The position numbers and the translations under genes were made by a program. The notes below the pieces were generated by a model that was given only the letters and a program-made list of their open reading frames with translations, ran no database searches and was not told where the DNA came from. DNA of 64,000 nucleotides from Paenibacillus sp. FSL R5-0517 (lineage in GTDB: Bacteria; Bacillota; Bacilli; Paenibacillales; Paenibacillaceae), in NCBI RefSeq assembly GCF_037974355.1, contig NZ_CP150235.1, positions 3,906,001 through 3,970,000 on the forward strand, given 5' to 3'. This document shows, one piece after another, positions 17,574 to 25,864 of this stretch (positions are counted from its first letter, which is position 1; every line of letters starts with the position of its first letter).

Positions 17574-17632
17574 TTGTTTTACTCCTTCTATAGAGATTGA
17601 TATACGTTGGAATATAATAATATAAAACCAAA

Positions 17633-18412
17633 CTAAAAGAAGTTATATATCCCGTCTTCAAAATAATAGTACTCTTCATCCGTTATTCTTAACTTTCCAT
17701 AACCGTTATAAAATATTTCTTTATCTCTTTCATTATCAAACGCATTAGGTTTCGGTCTAATGGCTAATGCTACATCATATCTTGGATCGCCATATGCCGC
17801 TCCTGCCCAGTCAATAACTCCAACAATATTGCAATCATTAACTAGCACATTATCTATAGTAAAATCTCCATGAATAAAAGTATTATCTATTGGTCTTGGC
17901 CGTGCTTCTTTCAACTGTTGAAGTCGTTCTGCTGAGCCGTCTACCGCAAAATGAGTTAGATTATACTCTGCTTTGCTAAGCATTGTATCTAACCAAGGAC
18001 TGTCATTGCTCAATAATTCAACAGGACAAGAACATTCATGTATTTTCTTTAAACAACGCCCAAAGTTAAAAATCGCTTTTTCTTTACTTTCAAGGTCAGG
18101 CATTGTAGAGAGAAATTCTCTTAAACTTATTCCGTCAATATAATCCATCAGAAGCCATCTCGATGTCTCCTCCGTATGAAACGAATATACCTTTGGAACA
18201 GGGAGTCCCGAATGATGAAGGTATTGAAGCACCTTATATTCATCGGATAACCATTCATTATAAAGAGCGTTTTCTGTCTTCTTGATGATGTACTTTTGGT
18301 CGAACGTATCCAGAATAGCCACAGTAGAAGTATGACCTTGCTTAGGAAAAGTGATTTTCTGAACTTTCCCTATATGTTCTTTTGTTTCAATGGGGAGATC
18401 CTGAATATTCAT
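17633..18412 (-). CDS. APH-type phosphotransferase (aminoglycoside/choline kinase fold)
   Basis: A 259-residue kinase with the catalytic motif FIHGDFTIDNVLV and the magnesium motif VIDWAGAAYGDPRYDVA, the two Brenner-like motifs of the APH superfamily. An N-lobe Lys in KYIIKKTEN binds ATP. AAAGGA before the ATG at 18412 decides the start; the longer frame overlaps the upstream gene without a ribosome site. APH relatives include aminoglycoside and macrolide kinases as well as housekeeping kinases, so resistance is possible but unproven. Confidence 0.85.
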   Translation of the reverse strand: MNIQDLPIETKEHIGKVQKITFPKQGHTSTVAILDTFDQKYIIKKTENALYNEWLSDEYKVLQYLHHSGLPVPKVYSFHTEETSRWLLMDYIDGISLREFLSTMPDLESKEKAIFNFGRCLKKIHECSCPVELLSNDSPWLDTMLSKAEYNLTHFAVDGSAERLQQLKEARPRPIDNTFIHGDFTIDNVLVNDCNIVGVIDWAGAAYGDPRYDVALAIRPKPNAFDNERDKEIFYNGYGKLRITDEEYYYFEDGIYNFF

Positions 18413-18471
18413 GGTTTCGTCCTTTCTGTTATTTCGTACCCTTTCTGATTGAGTGCACGTTGCATATCGCT

Positions 18472-20265
18472 CTAAAAGTACAAATCCCATCCCATAATAA
18501 AAGTAGCAAACAGGAAAGCAGATATGCCAGACATGATGTATACCGCCTTTTGCTTTTTGCTGTAACTTCTCTTCAGGAGTTTGTAGAACATCAAGACAAG
18601 GTACGCTGCTGCTAGAATCACATAAACCAGGTTTAAGATGAGATGTACGCGTAATGAAGAATAGGGGGCAAAGCCTAAGGCTCGCATGAACAATAGGGTC
18701 GTATTTAAAATCAATGCTAAACTGGCAATATTAATAGCAATATGATACTTATCAAAGCCTGTACCGGGTCTTTCCCAGTTTTTTAACTTGTATTTGGATA
18801 ACCTAATAAAATAGCCAATTATCGCTCTCAAACTGAGCAGGATGGCTACTGCAAGCGCAATAAAAGATGCTTTGATCAAGTTTATCGTCAAGTTGGATAC
18901 GGGCAAAAAGTCATTATAAGGAATGGAGACCTTCTCAATAGTCCCGTTACGCTCAACAACATTTGCAAAGTTACTAAGGTCAAATGTTGTATACTTCTGC
19001 AGACTTAACATTGAATATGCCTTCGTAAAACCGGAAACGACCCGTCGCGCAGGCAGATAATATCCTCCACTCTCAGATGTAACCGAATTTGTACTGAAGC
19101 TACTTCCAAACACTTTTTGGACAAGACCAACGCTATAAGCCATTTCATTTGACTGGTTTGTCATGACCACTAACCCAAATTTAGACTCCGGGTCAATAAC
19201 AAATTTACTTGTAAATCCCGCCGTACTTCCAGCGTGTTCAAGTGTAGGCACCCAGTACTCCACTTCAAAGAAGCCATGTGCAATTCGAGGATTAGAAGTT
19301 CCATCATAATATAGACTTGGTGACAGCATCTCGTCTAACGTTTCCTTATTCGTGAATAATAAATTACTATGATCCACCGGCATTAAAGCTGCGAGAAATT
19401 TAGCTGCATCCTCTGCTGTGCCAATGGCGGCCCCCGCAGGGTATAAGCTTATGTATGCTCTGTTCTTAGGGATGAGTTTCAGACTCGTAGTGTACCCTTG
19501 AATCTCATTTCTCTTTTTCAAGACGTTTAGATTATCATGCTGTGACGGGTGCATCGAAGTTTCTTTCATATTCAGCGGTTTAAATATATGTTCATTTACA
19601 TATTTATAAAAGGGTTGTCCGCTTTGCACTTCAACGATGTAAGCAGCCATAGCCGTACCATAGTTCGAATAAGCAACGACACTCCCAGGTTGATCAATCT
19701 GCCTTGGCTCAAATTTTTGTAAAGCTTCACCTAACTCCACAATATCACTCTCGGATGAATACCATAAATCGATCAATCTATCCTCCCACCCTGCGTTATG
19801 ATGCATTAGGTTCCTTAGGGTGATGGGAGCATCGTATTCAAGCTTCTTAAGAAACCCTTCTGGTAAATATTCCTGAATATCGGTATCCAAATCAAGCTTC
19901 CCCTGCTCTACAAGTTGCATAACACTCGTCCAGACCAACAGTTTAGAGGTTGAACCCCATTCAAATACAGTAGAGGTGTCTGCCTGTCTCTTTTGCTCAA
20001 AATCTACGTAACCATAGGCCTTATTCACAATCGTCTCACCGTTTTTGATAGCTACAACCGATACGGCAGCGGTTTTCTTTTGATTCGTGGCCACATATGA
20101 ATCAATCGTTTCCTCTAGTGAAGACAACGCAATTCTGGAGGGTGTTGTCTCCACCTGCTCTACCTCAGCGCGCACAGATCCCGGACATGTCATTATGATG
20201 ATTACAAGTACAAGAACAGAAGTGATTGCTTTATTAACATAGGAATATTTTTGATTAATCTTCAT
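18472..20265 (-). CDS. Serine hydrolase, class C beta-lactamase/PBP-like, membrane-bound
   Basis: A 597-residue exported enzyme. A signal peptide (about 1-33) precedes a beta-lactamase/transpeptidase-fold domain (about 45-400) with SxxK as STSK near residue 105, YxN as YSN near 195 and an HxG-type motif HAGS near 345. The C-terminal 150 residues contain about four to five membrane segments (LIKASFIALAVAILLSL, IASLALILNTTLLFM, YVILAAAYLVLMFY). This layout matches FmtA/PbpE-like esterases that modify wall polymers or D-amino acid peptides rather than secreted beta-lactamases. AAGGGGGT precedes the ATG. First gene of the run. Confidence 0.88.
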   Translation of the reverse strand: MKINQKYSYVNKAITSVLVLVIIIMTCPGSVRAEVEQVETTPSRIALSSLEETIDSYVATNQKKTAAVSVVAIKNGETIVNKAYGYVDFEQKRQADTSTVFEWGSTSKLLVWTSVMQLVEQGKLDLDTDIQEYLPEGFLKKLEYDAPITLRNLMHHNAGWEDRLIDLWYSSESDIVELGEALQKFEPRQIDQPGSVVAYSNYGTAMAAYIVEVQSGQPFYKYVNEHIFKPLNMKETSMHPSQHDNLNVLKKRNEIQGYTTSLKLIPKNRAYISLYPAGAAIGTAEDAAKFLAALMPVDHSNLLFTNKETLDEMLSPSLYYDGTSNPRIAHGFFEVEYWVPTLEHAGSTAGFTSKFVIDPESKFGLVVMTNQSNEMAYSVGLVQKVFGSSFSTNSVTSESGGYYLPARRVVSGFTKAYSMLSLQKYTTFDLSNFANVVERNGTIEKVSIPYNDFLPVSNLTINLIKASFIALAVAILLSLRAIIGYFIRLSKYKLKNWERPGTGFDKYHIAINIASLALILNTTLLFMRALGFAPYSSLRVHLILNLVYVILAAAYLVLMFYKLLKRSYSKKQKAVYIMSGISAFLFATFIMGWDLYF

Positions 20266-20712
20266 TCGCTACCCCCTTATTATCTACTATAGTTTTTGTG
20301 CCTTTACCACAAAGGCTACAGAGAGCAGATCCCATAATACGAGCTTACTTTCGCAAAGAGTTACTGAATATCCGGATTGATAAAAGTAACATGTTTCAAA
20401 AACAAGTCTGTCATCTCTTCAGCAACACATTCAATTCCACATTTTGAGAAAATTACCTTAATTATTTCTATAATAACCCATGCTGCAATATTTGCGAAGT
20501 ACTTTTAAAAGCGCATACATTTCACTCCAAATAAAAAAATTTAGTTATAGAACGTATCACTTATATCTGGTTTTATTCGCAGAGATTGTGATCTTTTATA
20601 ATAAGCTTCCTCCCTGTCGTGGGCAGCGGGAGAGGGTACGGAAATCGGATAATTCAAAACTTCTGGGTATACTACAGCAAGTCAATTTAACATCGATAAG
20701 GAGGATGAGCTA
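20266..20712. other. Intergenic region between divergent genes
   Basis: Contains the start regions of the serine hydrolase (minus) and the MBL gene (plus). TTTGTG (20295-20300) and CACAAA (20308-20313) form an inverted repeat just upstream of the hydrolase. A TATAAT occurs in CTTTTATAATAAG before the MBL gene but without a good -35. A 77-codon plus-strand frame ending at the MBL start lacks a ribosome site and protein-like composition. Confidence 0.45.
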
Positions 20713-21558
20713 ATGAAAGAAGAATTGAATTACGGTACAGATTATAAGTTTATTCCTGTAACTTCAGTGGGAAGTGGTGTGGGGACTGAAATACGACCTG
20801 ATTTATTTTGCTACACGATTCAAATTGTAAATATCTGTTTATTAGGTAACCCGAAATCTGACGATTTCGTTTTAGTAGATGCCGGAATGCCAAAGTCAGC
20901 AAATGAAATAATTTCTGTCATTGAGGAACGTTTCGGTGCAAACAGCCGGCCCAAAGCAGTAATTTTGACCCATGGACACTTTGATCATGTCGGAGGGGTG
21001 ATCGAACTCGTAGAACACTGGGGAGTTCCGGTTTATGCACATCCATTGGAGATCCCCTTCCTCACAGGGGTTAAAAGCTACCCGGAACCAGACCCTACGG
21101 TTGAAGGTGGTTTGGTAGCAAAGATGTCGCCAGCTTTTCCTAACGAACCAATAAACCTTGGAAGTCATGTACAAACGTTACCCCCGAACGGAAGTGTACC
21201 CCATATGCCAGGATTTAGGTGGATTCATACCCCAGGACATTCTCCCGGTCATGTTTCGTTGTTTAGAGAAAGTGACGGAGCGTTAATCGCAGGTGACGCC
21301 TTTGCTACTGTAAAACAAGAGTATATGTATAAAGTATTAAATCAGGAATTGGAAATAAGTGGACCCCCTCGCTATTTAACAACAGATTGGGAAGCTGCAA
21401 AGCAATCTGTTGTCAAACTTGAGAGTTTAAAGCCATTGGTTGCTGTAACTGGCCATGGACTACCGATGTCTGGTGAATTACTAACAACAAGTCTGAGAAA
21501 ACTGGTTAATGAATTTGACCGTATTGCCATACCGGATTATGGAAAGTACGTAAACTAA
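20713..21558 (+). CDS. MBL-fold metallo-hydrolase
   Basis: A 281-residue protein with the metal-binding motif THGHFDHVGG at residues 86-95, a second ligand in HTPGHSPGHVSLF, Asp in IAGDAF and His in VTGHGLPMSG. These are the full metallo-beta-lactamase-fold ligands of glyoxalase II-like hydrolases. AAGGAGG lies eight bases before the ATG. No signal peptide, so it acts in the cytoplasm and is unlikely to be a periplasmic-type beta-lactamase. Substrate unknown. Confidence 0.9.
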   Translation: MKEELNYGTDYKFIPVTSVGSGVGTEIRPDLFCYTIQIVNICLLGNPKSDDFVLVDAGMPKSANEIISVIEERFGANSRPKAVILTHGHFDHVGGVIELVEHWGVPVYAHPLEIPFLTGVKSYPEPDPTVEGGLVAKMSPAFPNEPINLGSHVQTLPPNGSVPHMPGFRWIHTPGHSPGHVSLFRESDGALIAGDAFATVKQEYMYKVLNQELEISGPPRYLTTDWEAAKQSVVKLESLKPLVAVTGHGLPMSGELLTTSLRKLVNEFDRIAIPDYGKYVN

Positions 21559-21631
21559 TTTTTCCCTTCGAGCATAGTACTGTGAAGTGATATGAGTACG
21601 CTGTGGAAATGTGATTTTTTCAGTTGTTTTC

Positions 21632-21658
21632 AAAAAAAGAAAGCCCCCAGCAGGGGGC
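21632..21658 (-). terminator. Terminator of small Cys protein gene
   Basis: GCCCCC and GGGGGC pair around AGCA (minus-strand loop TGCT), and the minus-strand side continues TTTCTTTTTTTG. Confidence 0.82.
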
Positions 21659-21700
21659 AAAACGTTGATATATCAGCCTTTTTTTGATCAGTTTTGATGA

Positions 21701-21910
21701 CTAAGCGTACATCATATCCATAAACCCGCGAGTTACTTCTCCACCTTCGGCTGGTTCGGGCTGGTCTGCCTTTGCGTGTTCTGCCATGCAAGCCTTCACT
21801 GCTTCTTCTGTCGTACAACGATTGGCATCATCACATGTGTAGCATAATTGAAGCATATATCTGGTTAAATCATCCGCCTGCGTGAATTGAGTCTGACCGT
21901 TGGTTCTCAT
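21701..21910 (-). CDS. Small four-cysteine protein, function unknown
   Basis: A 69-residue soluble protein whose middle reads LCYTCDD-ANRCTTEEAVKACM, giving four cysteines spaced C-x2-C-x5-C-x8-C, enough for a metal site or two disulfides. The C-terminal half is acidic, ending in FMDMMYA. GAAGGAG lies eight bases before the ATG at 21910 and only two before the ATG two codons upstream, so 21910 is preferred. It has its own terminator. I do not recognise the family. Confidence 0.7.
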   Translation of the reverse strand: MRTNGQTQFTQADDLTRYMLQLCYTCDDANRCTTEEAVKACMAEHAKADQPEPAEGGEVTRGFMDMMYA

Positions 21911-22057
21911 CTTCATCACTCCTTCTCTTGTTGAGTTAAATATATCACCTTCTAACAACTTTATTTGTGATTTATTTCACAAACTAAACAAAAAAGAAAA
22001 GGAACCTTTCGGCTCCTCACTTTCCCTATATTTAATCACATCGATAACACTCTACTT

Positions 22058-23335
22058 TTAAAGCACTTTCCAATGTACACCGCCGTCCATCGTTTGCAAT
22101 AACAACGATCTTTTGGCATCTGTATTCTCAACCAATATCCAGCCAAGTTTGGAGGTAATCATCTGAATCTTCACGATCTCCGGATAGTCTTCAAGAATTT
22201 TCTCCAGTACACTGCTCGCAGGAAGAGCGCTCCATGTTTTGCCCGCATCCTTGGTGTGGTAGGTTATGCCCTTTTGCATCGCCCAACCTTCTAGAGCGTT
22301 CAGAAATACCGGTGAAAGGTTACGATTCGGACCCGTTTGTTTATTCAAAGTAAAATTGGATAGCTTCCAGCTCTTTCCACCATCTGTAGTGAAAAAACCA
22401 TTAAATGTCGTGCTCTTCCCTTGAGAACAGGACATTGACATCCAGGCTGACTGTGCTTCACGTCCGAAAAATTGGGGTGAACTGACACTAAAATTACCAC
22501 ACCCGTTGAATTTGTTTCGATCAAAGAAAGATGGTCCTTTATCCCAGTTCTCTCCACCGTCTGACGTTACGTACAACTTCGGTGTGCCGAACTCAATCGC
22601 CGTCAGGAAACCATGCTTCGGATCGGAGAAGGTCATACCTGTTGTGTATCCACGTTGAGAAATCTCTTCTGCTTCCTTTTTGCCATCTTCATCACTGGAA
22701 GACATCCGATTCCAGGTGATTCCACCATCTTCGGTAAAGTACAGTTTCTTGTCCTGCTTACCAATAGCGGTATCCACCGTAGTGAGAATCCATCCTTTTT
22801 CAGGAGATACAAAGGAGATCGCAGTCACTTTATCCGTCTTGGACAGCGATGACAGACTCCAACTTACCCCCCCATTGTTGGTACGAAGCACCATGGTGTC
22901 TGTTCCACCCATGCCTTCGCGAACAATCCAACCGTGCGTACGATCTACAAAATAAATGCTTTGTCCATATTGAGGGTTAGCCGGAAACTGTACATTTTCC
23001 GAAGGTGAAATATTGGTCCAGGTCTTTCCTTGATCCTGTGTATAGTACAGACGCAGCGCATTACGCGTCACCCCCCATGCCAATCCTCCATTGTCATTAA
23101 GCAACTGAAAATCGGTCAAACGGGTTTGTATTTGATACTTGGCCATATCCGCAGATTCTGTACTGTTGACAGGGGGAACGACAGTTAATGTCTGCCCTGT
23201 ATTCCCGGCATCCTCCTGCTGCTGTGGAGGTTCTGCTTCCGGAGGTTGATCTGAGTCGGTGCATGCAGCCAGTAAGGCTGCTATACCTATAGACAGCAAT
23301 GCTGTCTGCGCGATTTTGATCCATTGCGAACGCAA
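22058..23335 (-). CDS. Ycf48/BNR-repeat lipoprotein
   Basis: A 425-residue exported lipoprotein. The signal peptide ends in a lipobox, LLAAC, followed by an acidic Pro/Gln-rich linker (about 30-60). The rest is a beta-propeller with seven Asp-box motifs, for example YTQDQGKTW, RTNNGGVSW, FTEDGGITW, TSDGGENW, FTTDGGKSW, HTKDAGKTW and QTMDGGVHW. This matches Ycf48-like/exo-sialidase-fold repeat proteins, whose role in Firmicutes is unknown. The start is a TTG seven bases after AGAGGTGG; no ATG is placed as well. Confidence 0.85.
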   Translation of the reverse strand: MRSQWIKIAQTALLSIGIAALLAACTDSDQPPEAEPPQQQEDAGNTGQTLTVVPPVNSTESADMAKYQIQTRLTDFQLLNDNGGLAWGVTRNALRLYYTQDQGKTWTNISPSENVQFPANPQYGQSIYFVDRTHGWIVREGMGGTDTMVLRTNNGGVSWSLSSLSKTDKVTAISFVSPEKGWILTTVDTAIGKQDKKLYFTEDGGITWNRMSSSDEDGKKEAEEISQRGYTTGMTFSDPKHGFLTAIEFGTPKLYVTSDGGENWDKGPSFFDRNKFNGCGNFSVSSPQFFGREAQSAWMSMSCSQGKSTTFNGFFTTDGGKSWKLSNFTLNKQTGPNRNLSPVFLNALEGWAMQKGITYHTKDAGKTWSALPASSVLEKILEDYPEIVKIQMITSKLGWILVENTDAKRSLLLQTMDGGVHWKVL

Positions 23336-23670
23336 GTGGGTTCCACCTCTCTCATCCAATATACAGGCGCGCATGCCTGTCCTATGGCGTTATATTTACG
23401 ATTCATCAGAATCCACTGCTCCTATTCTACCACAAACCTTGCGTAAAAGGCTCATTGCCCCCTCTAGGGCTGCCCACTCCCTTTTTCCAACTGAAGATCT
23501 GGGCTAAGTGTTGCACATTAATTACCATTAATTTCATCCTAAACTGTTTTTCGACGGAATAATTGGTAAAAAGACATGTAATGTGAACTATTTTATAGAC
23601 AACACTCGCTTTCTATTCTGTAATCCCTTAATATGGATGGGAGTATAACCCAAAAGGAGTGGATGTGAAC
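23336..23670. other. Intergenic region upstream of ldh
   Basis: No gene seen. It holds the promoter side of the minus-strand lipoprotein gene and of ldh. A TGTGAA half-site (23582-23587) recalls Rex, but the second half does not match, so no operator is called. Confidence 0.4.
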
Positions 23671-24600
23671 ATGACAAATAGTGCAGCATTGAAACCAAGT
23701 CGTGTCGTGATTGTAGGCATGGGTGCGGTGGGAACAACAACGGGATACACGCTAATGTTGAGACAGCGTTCGTCCGAGTTGGTATTTGTGGATGTGAATC
23801 ATGATAAGGCAACCGGCGAAATGCTGGATATGAACCACGGTCTTCCGTTTACGGGAGGCGTGAAAGTATGGGCTGGCGATTATTCCGACTGCAAAGATGC
23901 AGATATCATTATTATTACAGCAGGTGCCTCCCAGAAACCAGGCGAAACCCGGATTGATCTGCTGAAGAAAAATGCAAGCATTTTCAAAGAAATTATTGAG
24001 CGTATTACTGAAGTGAATTCTCATGGTATTTTGTTAATTGCAACGAATCCTGTAGATATTTTGTCCTATACTTCATGGAAACAAAGCGGATGGCCTGCTT
24101 CCCGTGTCATCGGTTCAGGCACATTGCTCGATAGCGCACGTTTCCGTTACCTCATTGGTAAGAATAAAGGGATCGACCCGCGTAGTATTCACGCCCACAT
24201 TATCGGTGAGCATGGTGATTCCGAAGTACCGGTATGGAGCCTGGCTAACGTTGCAGGAACAGATCTGGAATTGGATGAAGAAACACAGCAGGATATCTTC
24301 GACCGTACCAAAAATGCAGCTTATGAGATTATTAATGCCAAAGGGGCCACTTCCTATGCAATCGCCCTTGCTCTGGACCGCATTGTAGCTGCAATTCTCG
24401 GCAACGAAGGCTCCGTTCTGAACGTGTCCACGTTGCTTGAAGATTACAATGGCGTATCGGATGTATATCTGGGCGTTCCATGTGTTGTTGATCGCAACGG
24501 TGTGCGTGAGATCCTTCCTCTTCCGTTGAATGAAACCGAAAAAGTGGCTTTCCAGGCTTCTGCTAACAAATTAAAAGAACAGATCGCTGGCTTGGAATAA
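23671..24600 (+). CDS. ldh: L-lactate dehydrogenase
   Basis: A 309-residue NAD-dependent enzyme converting pyruvate and lactate in fermentation. The Rossmann motif GMGAVGTTTGY lies near residue 16. The substrate loop contains GASQKPGETR, with Gln indicating lactate rather than malate dehydrogenase. ATNPVDIL and the catalytic His in GEHGDSE follow. AAAAGGAG lies 11 bases before this ATG and five before an in-frame GTG at 23665, so the start could be either. A strong terminator follows. It is a single-gene unit. Confidence 0.95.
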   Translation: MTNSAALKPSRVVIVGMGAVGTTTGYTLMLRQRSSELVFVDVNHDKATGEMLDMNHGLPFTGGVKVWAGDYSDCKDADIIIITAGASQKPGETRIDLLKKNASIFKEIIERITEVNSHGILLIATNPVDILSYTSWKQSGWPASRVIGSGTLLDSARFRYLIGKNKGIDPRSIHAHIIGEHGDSEVPVWSLANVAGTDLELDEETQQDIFDRTKNAAYEIINAKGATSYAIALALDRIVAAILGNEGSVLNVSTLLEDYNGVSDVYLGVPCVVDRNGVREILPLPLNETEKVAFQASANKLKEQIAGLE

Positions 24601-24671
24601 TCCGACTGCTTATCATTCATGTCGTGAACGATTAAGCACGTTAACCGTTGTGATTTAACATATCTGTCATA

Positions 24672-24726
24672 CCCAAAGGGACCATTGGAGTCTTCCAGAG
24701 AGAAGCTTCAGATGGTCCCCTTTGGT
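24672..24726 (+). terminator. Terminator of ldh
   Basis: CCAAAGGGACCAT pairs with ATGGTCCCCTTTGG (one bulge) across a 28-base loop, followed by TTTGATTTTG. Confidence 0.78.
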
Positions 24727-24786
24727 TTGATTTTGATTATAACTATGATTGTGAATGTGATTATAATTATGATTATTTAAATCATA

Positions 24787-24814
24787 AGTTAACATAATAT
24801 ATATTATGTTATTT
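24787..24814. other. dif-like palindrome beside a tyrosine recombinase gene
   Basis: Arms AGTTAACATAA and TTATGTTATTT flank TATATA. The inner 22 bases (24790-24811) are a perfect palindrome. From memory, B. subtilis dif in the same orientation has arm AGTTTACATAA and centre TATATA, so one arm differs by one base and the centre is identical. The other arm is not the XerC-type arm. It lies 78 bases past the stop of the recombinase. Function not shown. Confidence 0.35.
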
Positions 24815-24835
24815 ATTCTCCTCTCCACATGAAAA

Positions 24836-24864
24836 CAAATAAAAGCCTGTCCATAGGACAGACT
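24836..24864 (-). terminator. Terminator of tyrosine recombinase gene
   Basis: On the minus strand AGTCTGTCC and GGACAGGCT pair (one wobble) around TAT, followed by TTTATTTG. Confidence 0.8.
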
Positions 24865-24892
24865 TCTCTTCAGATTAAATAAGCGTTATTTA

Positions 24893-25813
24893 TTAATATG
24901 TCGGAAGTTTAACGTCAAGCAGAGCCATAGCCTCTTCTTTCTCCCTACTGGTGACATGTGTATAGACAGTTGTCGTTTGAATCGATGCGTGACCGAGCAG
25001 CTCCTGCACCGTTCGCAAGTCGGCTCCGCGCCGTAACATCATGGTCGCGAAGGAGTGACGCAGCTTATGACTGGAGTAGTTTTGACGCTGATTGGCTGGT
25101 GATTCCTGCTGGAAGCGTTCAAAGGTTTCCGTAGATATGAGCTGAATGCTGCGAATCGACAGTCTCTTTCCTTTTTGCGAGACAAACAATGCTTCCTCTT
25201 TCGGTCGCCAAGGTTCCAAACGCTCTGCCATAGCTTGAGACAAGACGTTTGCCACGGTCTCCGGTACAGGTAGCGAGCGCCATTTACGACCTTTACCAAA
25301 TACATCCAATGTACGCCGCTCCGCATTATAGTCTTTGCAATCCAAAGCATGCACTTCTCCAACCCGTAATCCCATATACCCCATCAGCAGAAAAACAGCC
25401 AGATTGCGTGTGCGATACTTGCCTTCTACCGACTCCAGAAAACGTGTCAGCCCACTTTCATCCAGGAAAACGGGCGCACGGTTTTTCTCAGTTTTGGATT
25501 TTTTGATCCCAAAAGCCGGATTATTCGTTAACAATTCGAGTTCAATGAGGGACTTGTAAAAGCAGTTCACCGCCGCATGTTTGCGATTTCTCGTGGCATC
25601 ACTAACCCCACGCTCCCGCGCACGGGACAGAAAAGACAACACATGCAGCTTTTTGACCTGCTCCAGTGACTTTCCTTGAATGGAGACCAGGAATTCCACC
25701 ACGTCACCCGTGTATGATTTTACCGTATGGCCTGTATAACCGGCGTCCTTCATCCATATGTGAAAAGCTTCTAGCTCGTCCGCATATTTCTCCTGGATCT
25801 CCTCAGTCATCAT
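24893..25813 (-). CDS. Tyrosine recombinase, XerC/XerD-like
   Basis: A 306-residue site-specific recombinase. An N-terminal SAM-like core-binding domain (about 10-95, [18 protein letters not shown]) is followed by the catalytic domain with Arg in [19 protein letters not shown], the second His in LLGHAS and nucleophile Tyr in VYTHV. All catalytic residues are present. GAGGTGA precedes tandem ATG codons. No phage or transposon genes adjoin it, so a chromosomal or domesticated recombinase is likely. A second, different tyrosine recombinase (XerS type) lies at 42852. Confidence 0.9.
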   Translation of the reverse strand: MMTEEIQEKYADELEAFHIWMKDAGYTGHTVKSYTGDVVEFLVSIQGKSLEQVKKLHVLSFLSRARERGVSDATRNRKHAAVNCFYKSLIELELLTNNPAFGIKKSKTEKNRAPVFLDESGLTRFLESVEGKYRTRNLAVFLLMGYMGLRVGEVHALDCKDYNAERRTLDVFGKGRKWRSLPVPETVANVLSQAMAERLEPWRPKEEALFVSQKGKRLSIRSIQLISTETFERFQQESPANQRQNYSSHKLRHSFATMMLRRGADLRTVQELLGHASIQTTTVYTHVTSREKEEAMALLDVKLPTY

Positions 25814-25864
25814 CTGTCTACGTCACCTCGATTCGGTTAAAATTGGCTCTGCTGAACACAAACC

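Noticed and set aside
20480..20713. 77-codon frame upstream of the MBL gene
   Set aside because: No ribosome site, unusual composition, and it ends exactly at the MBL start region.
23582..23603. Possible Rex site before ldh
   Set aside because: Only one half-site (TGTGAA) fits; the other half does not match TTCACA.
24893..25813. Prophage or integrative element marked by a tyrosine recombinase
   Set aside because: No phage, conjugation or excisionase genes adjoin either recombinase, and no flanking duplicated att sequence was found.
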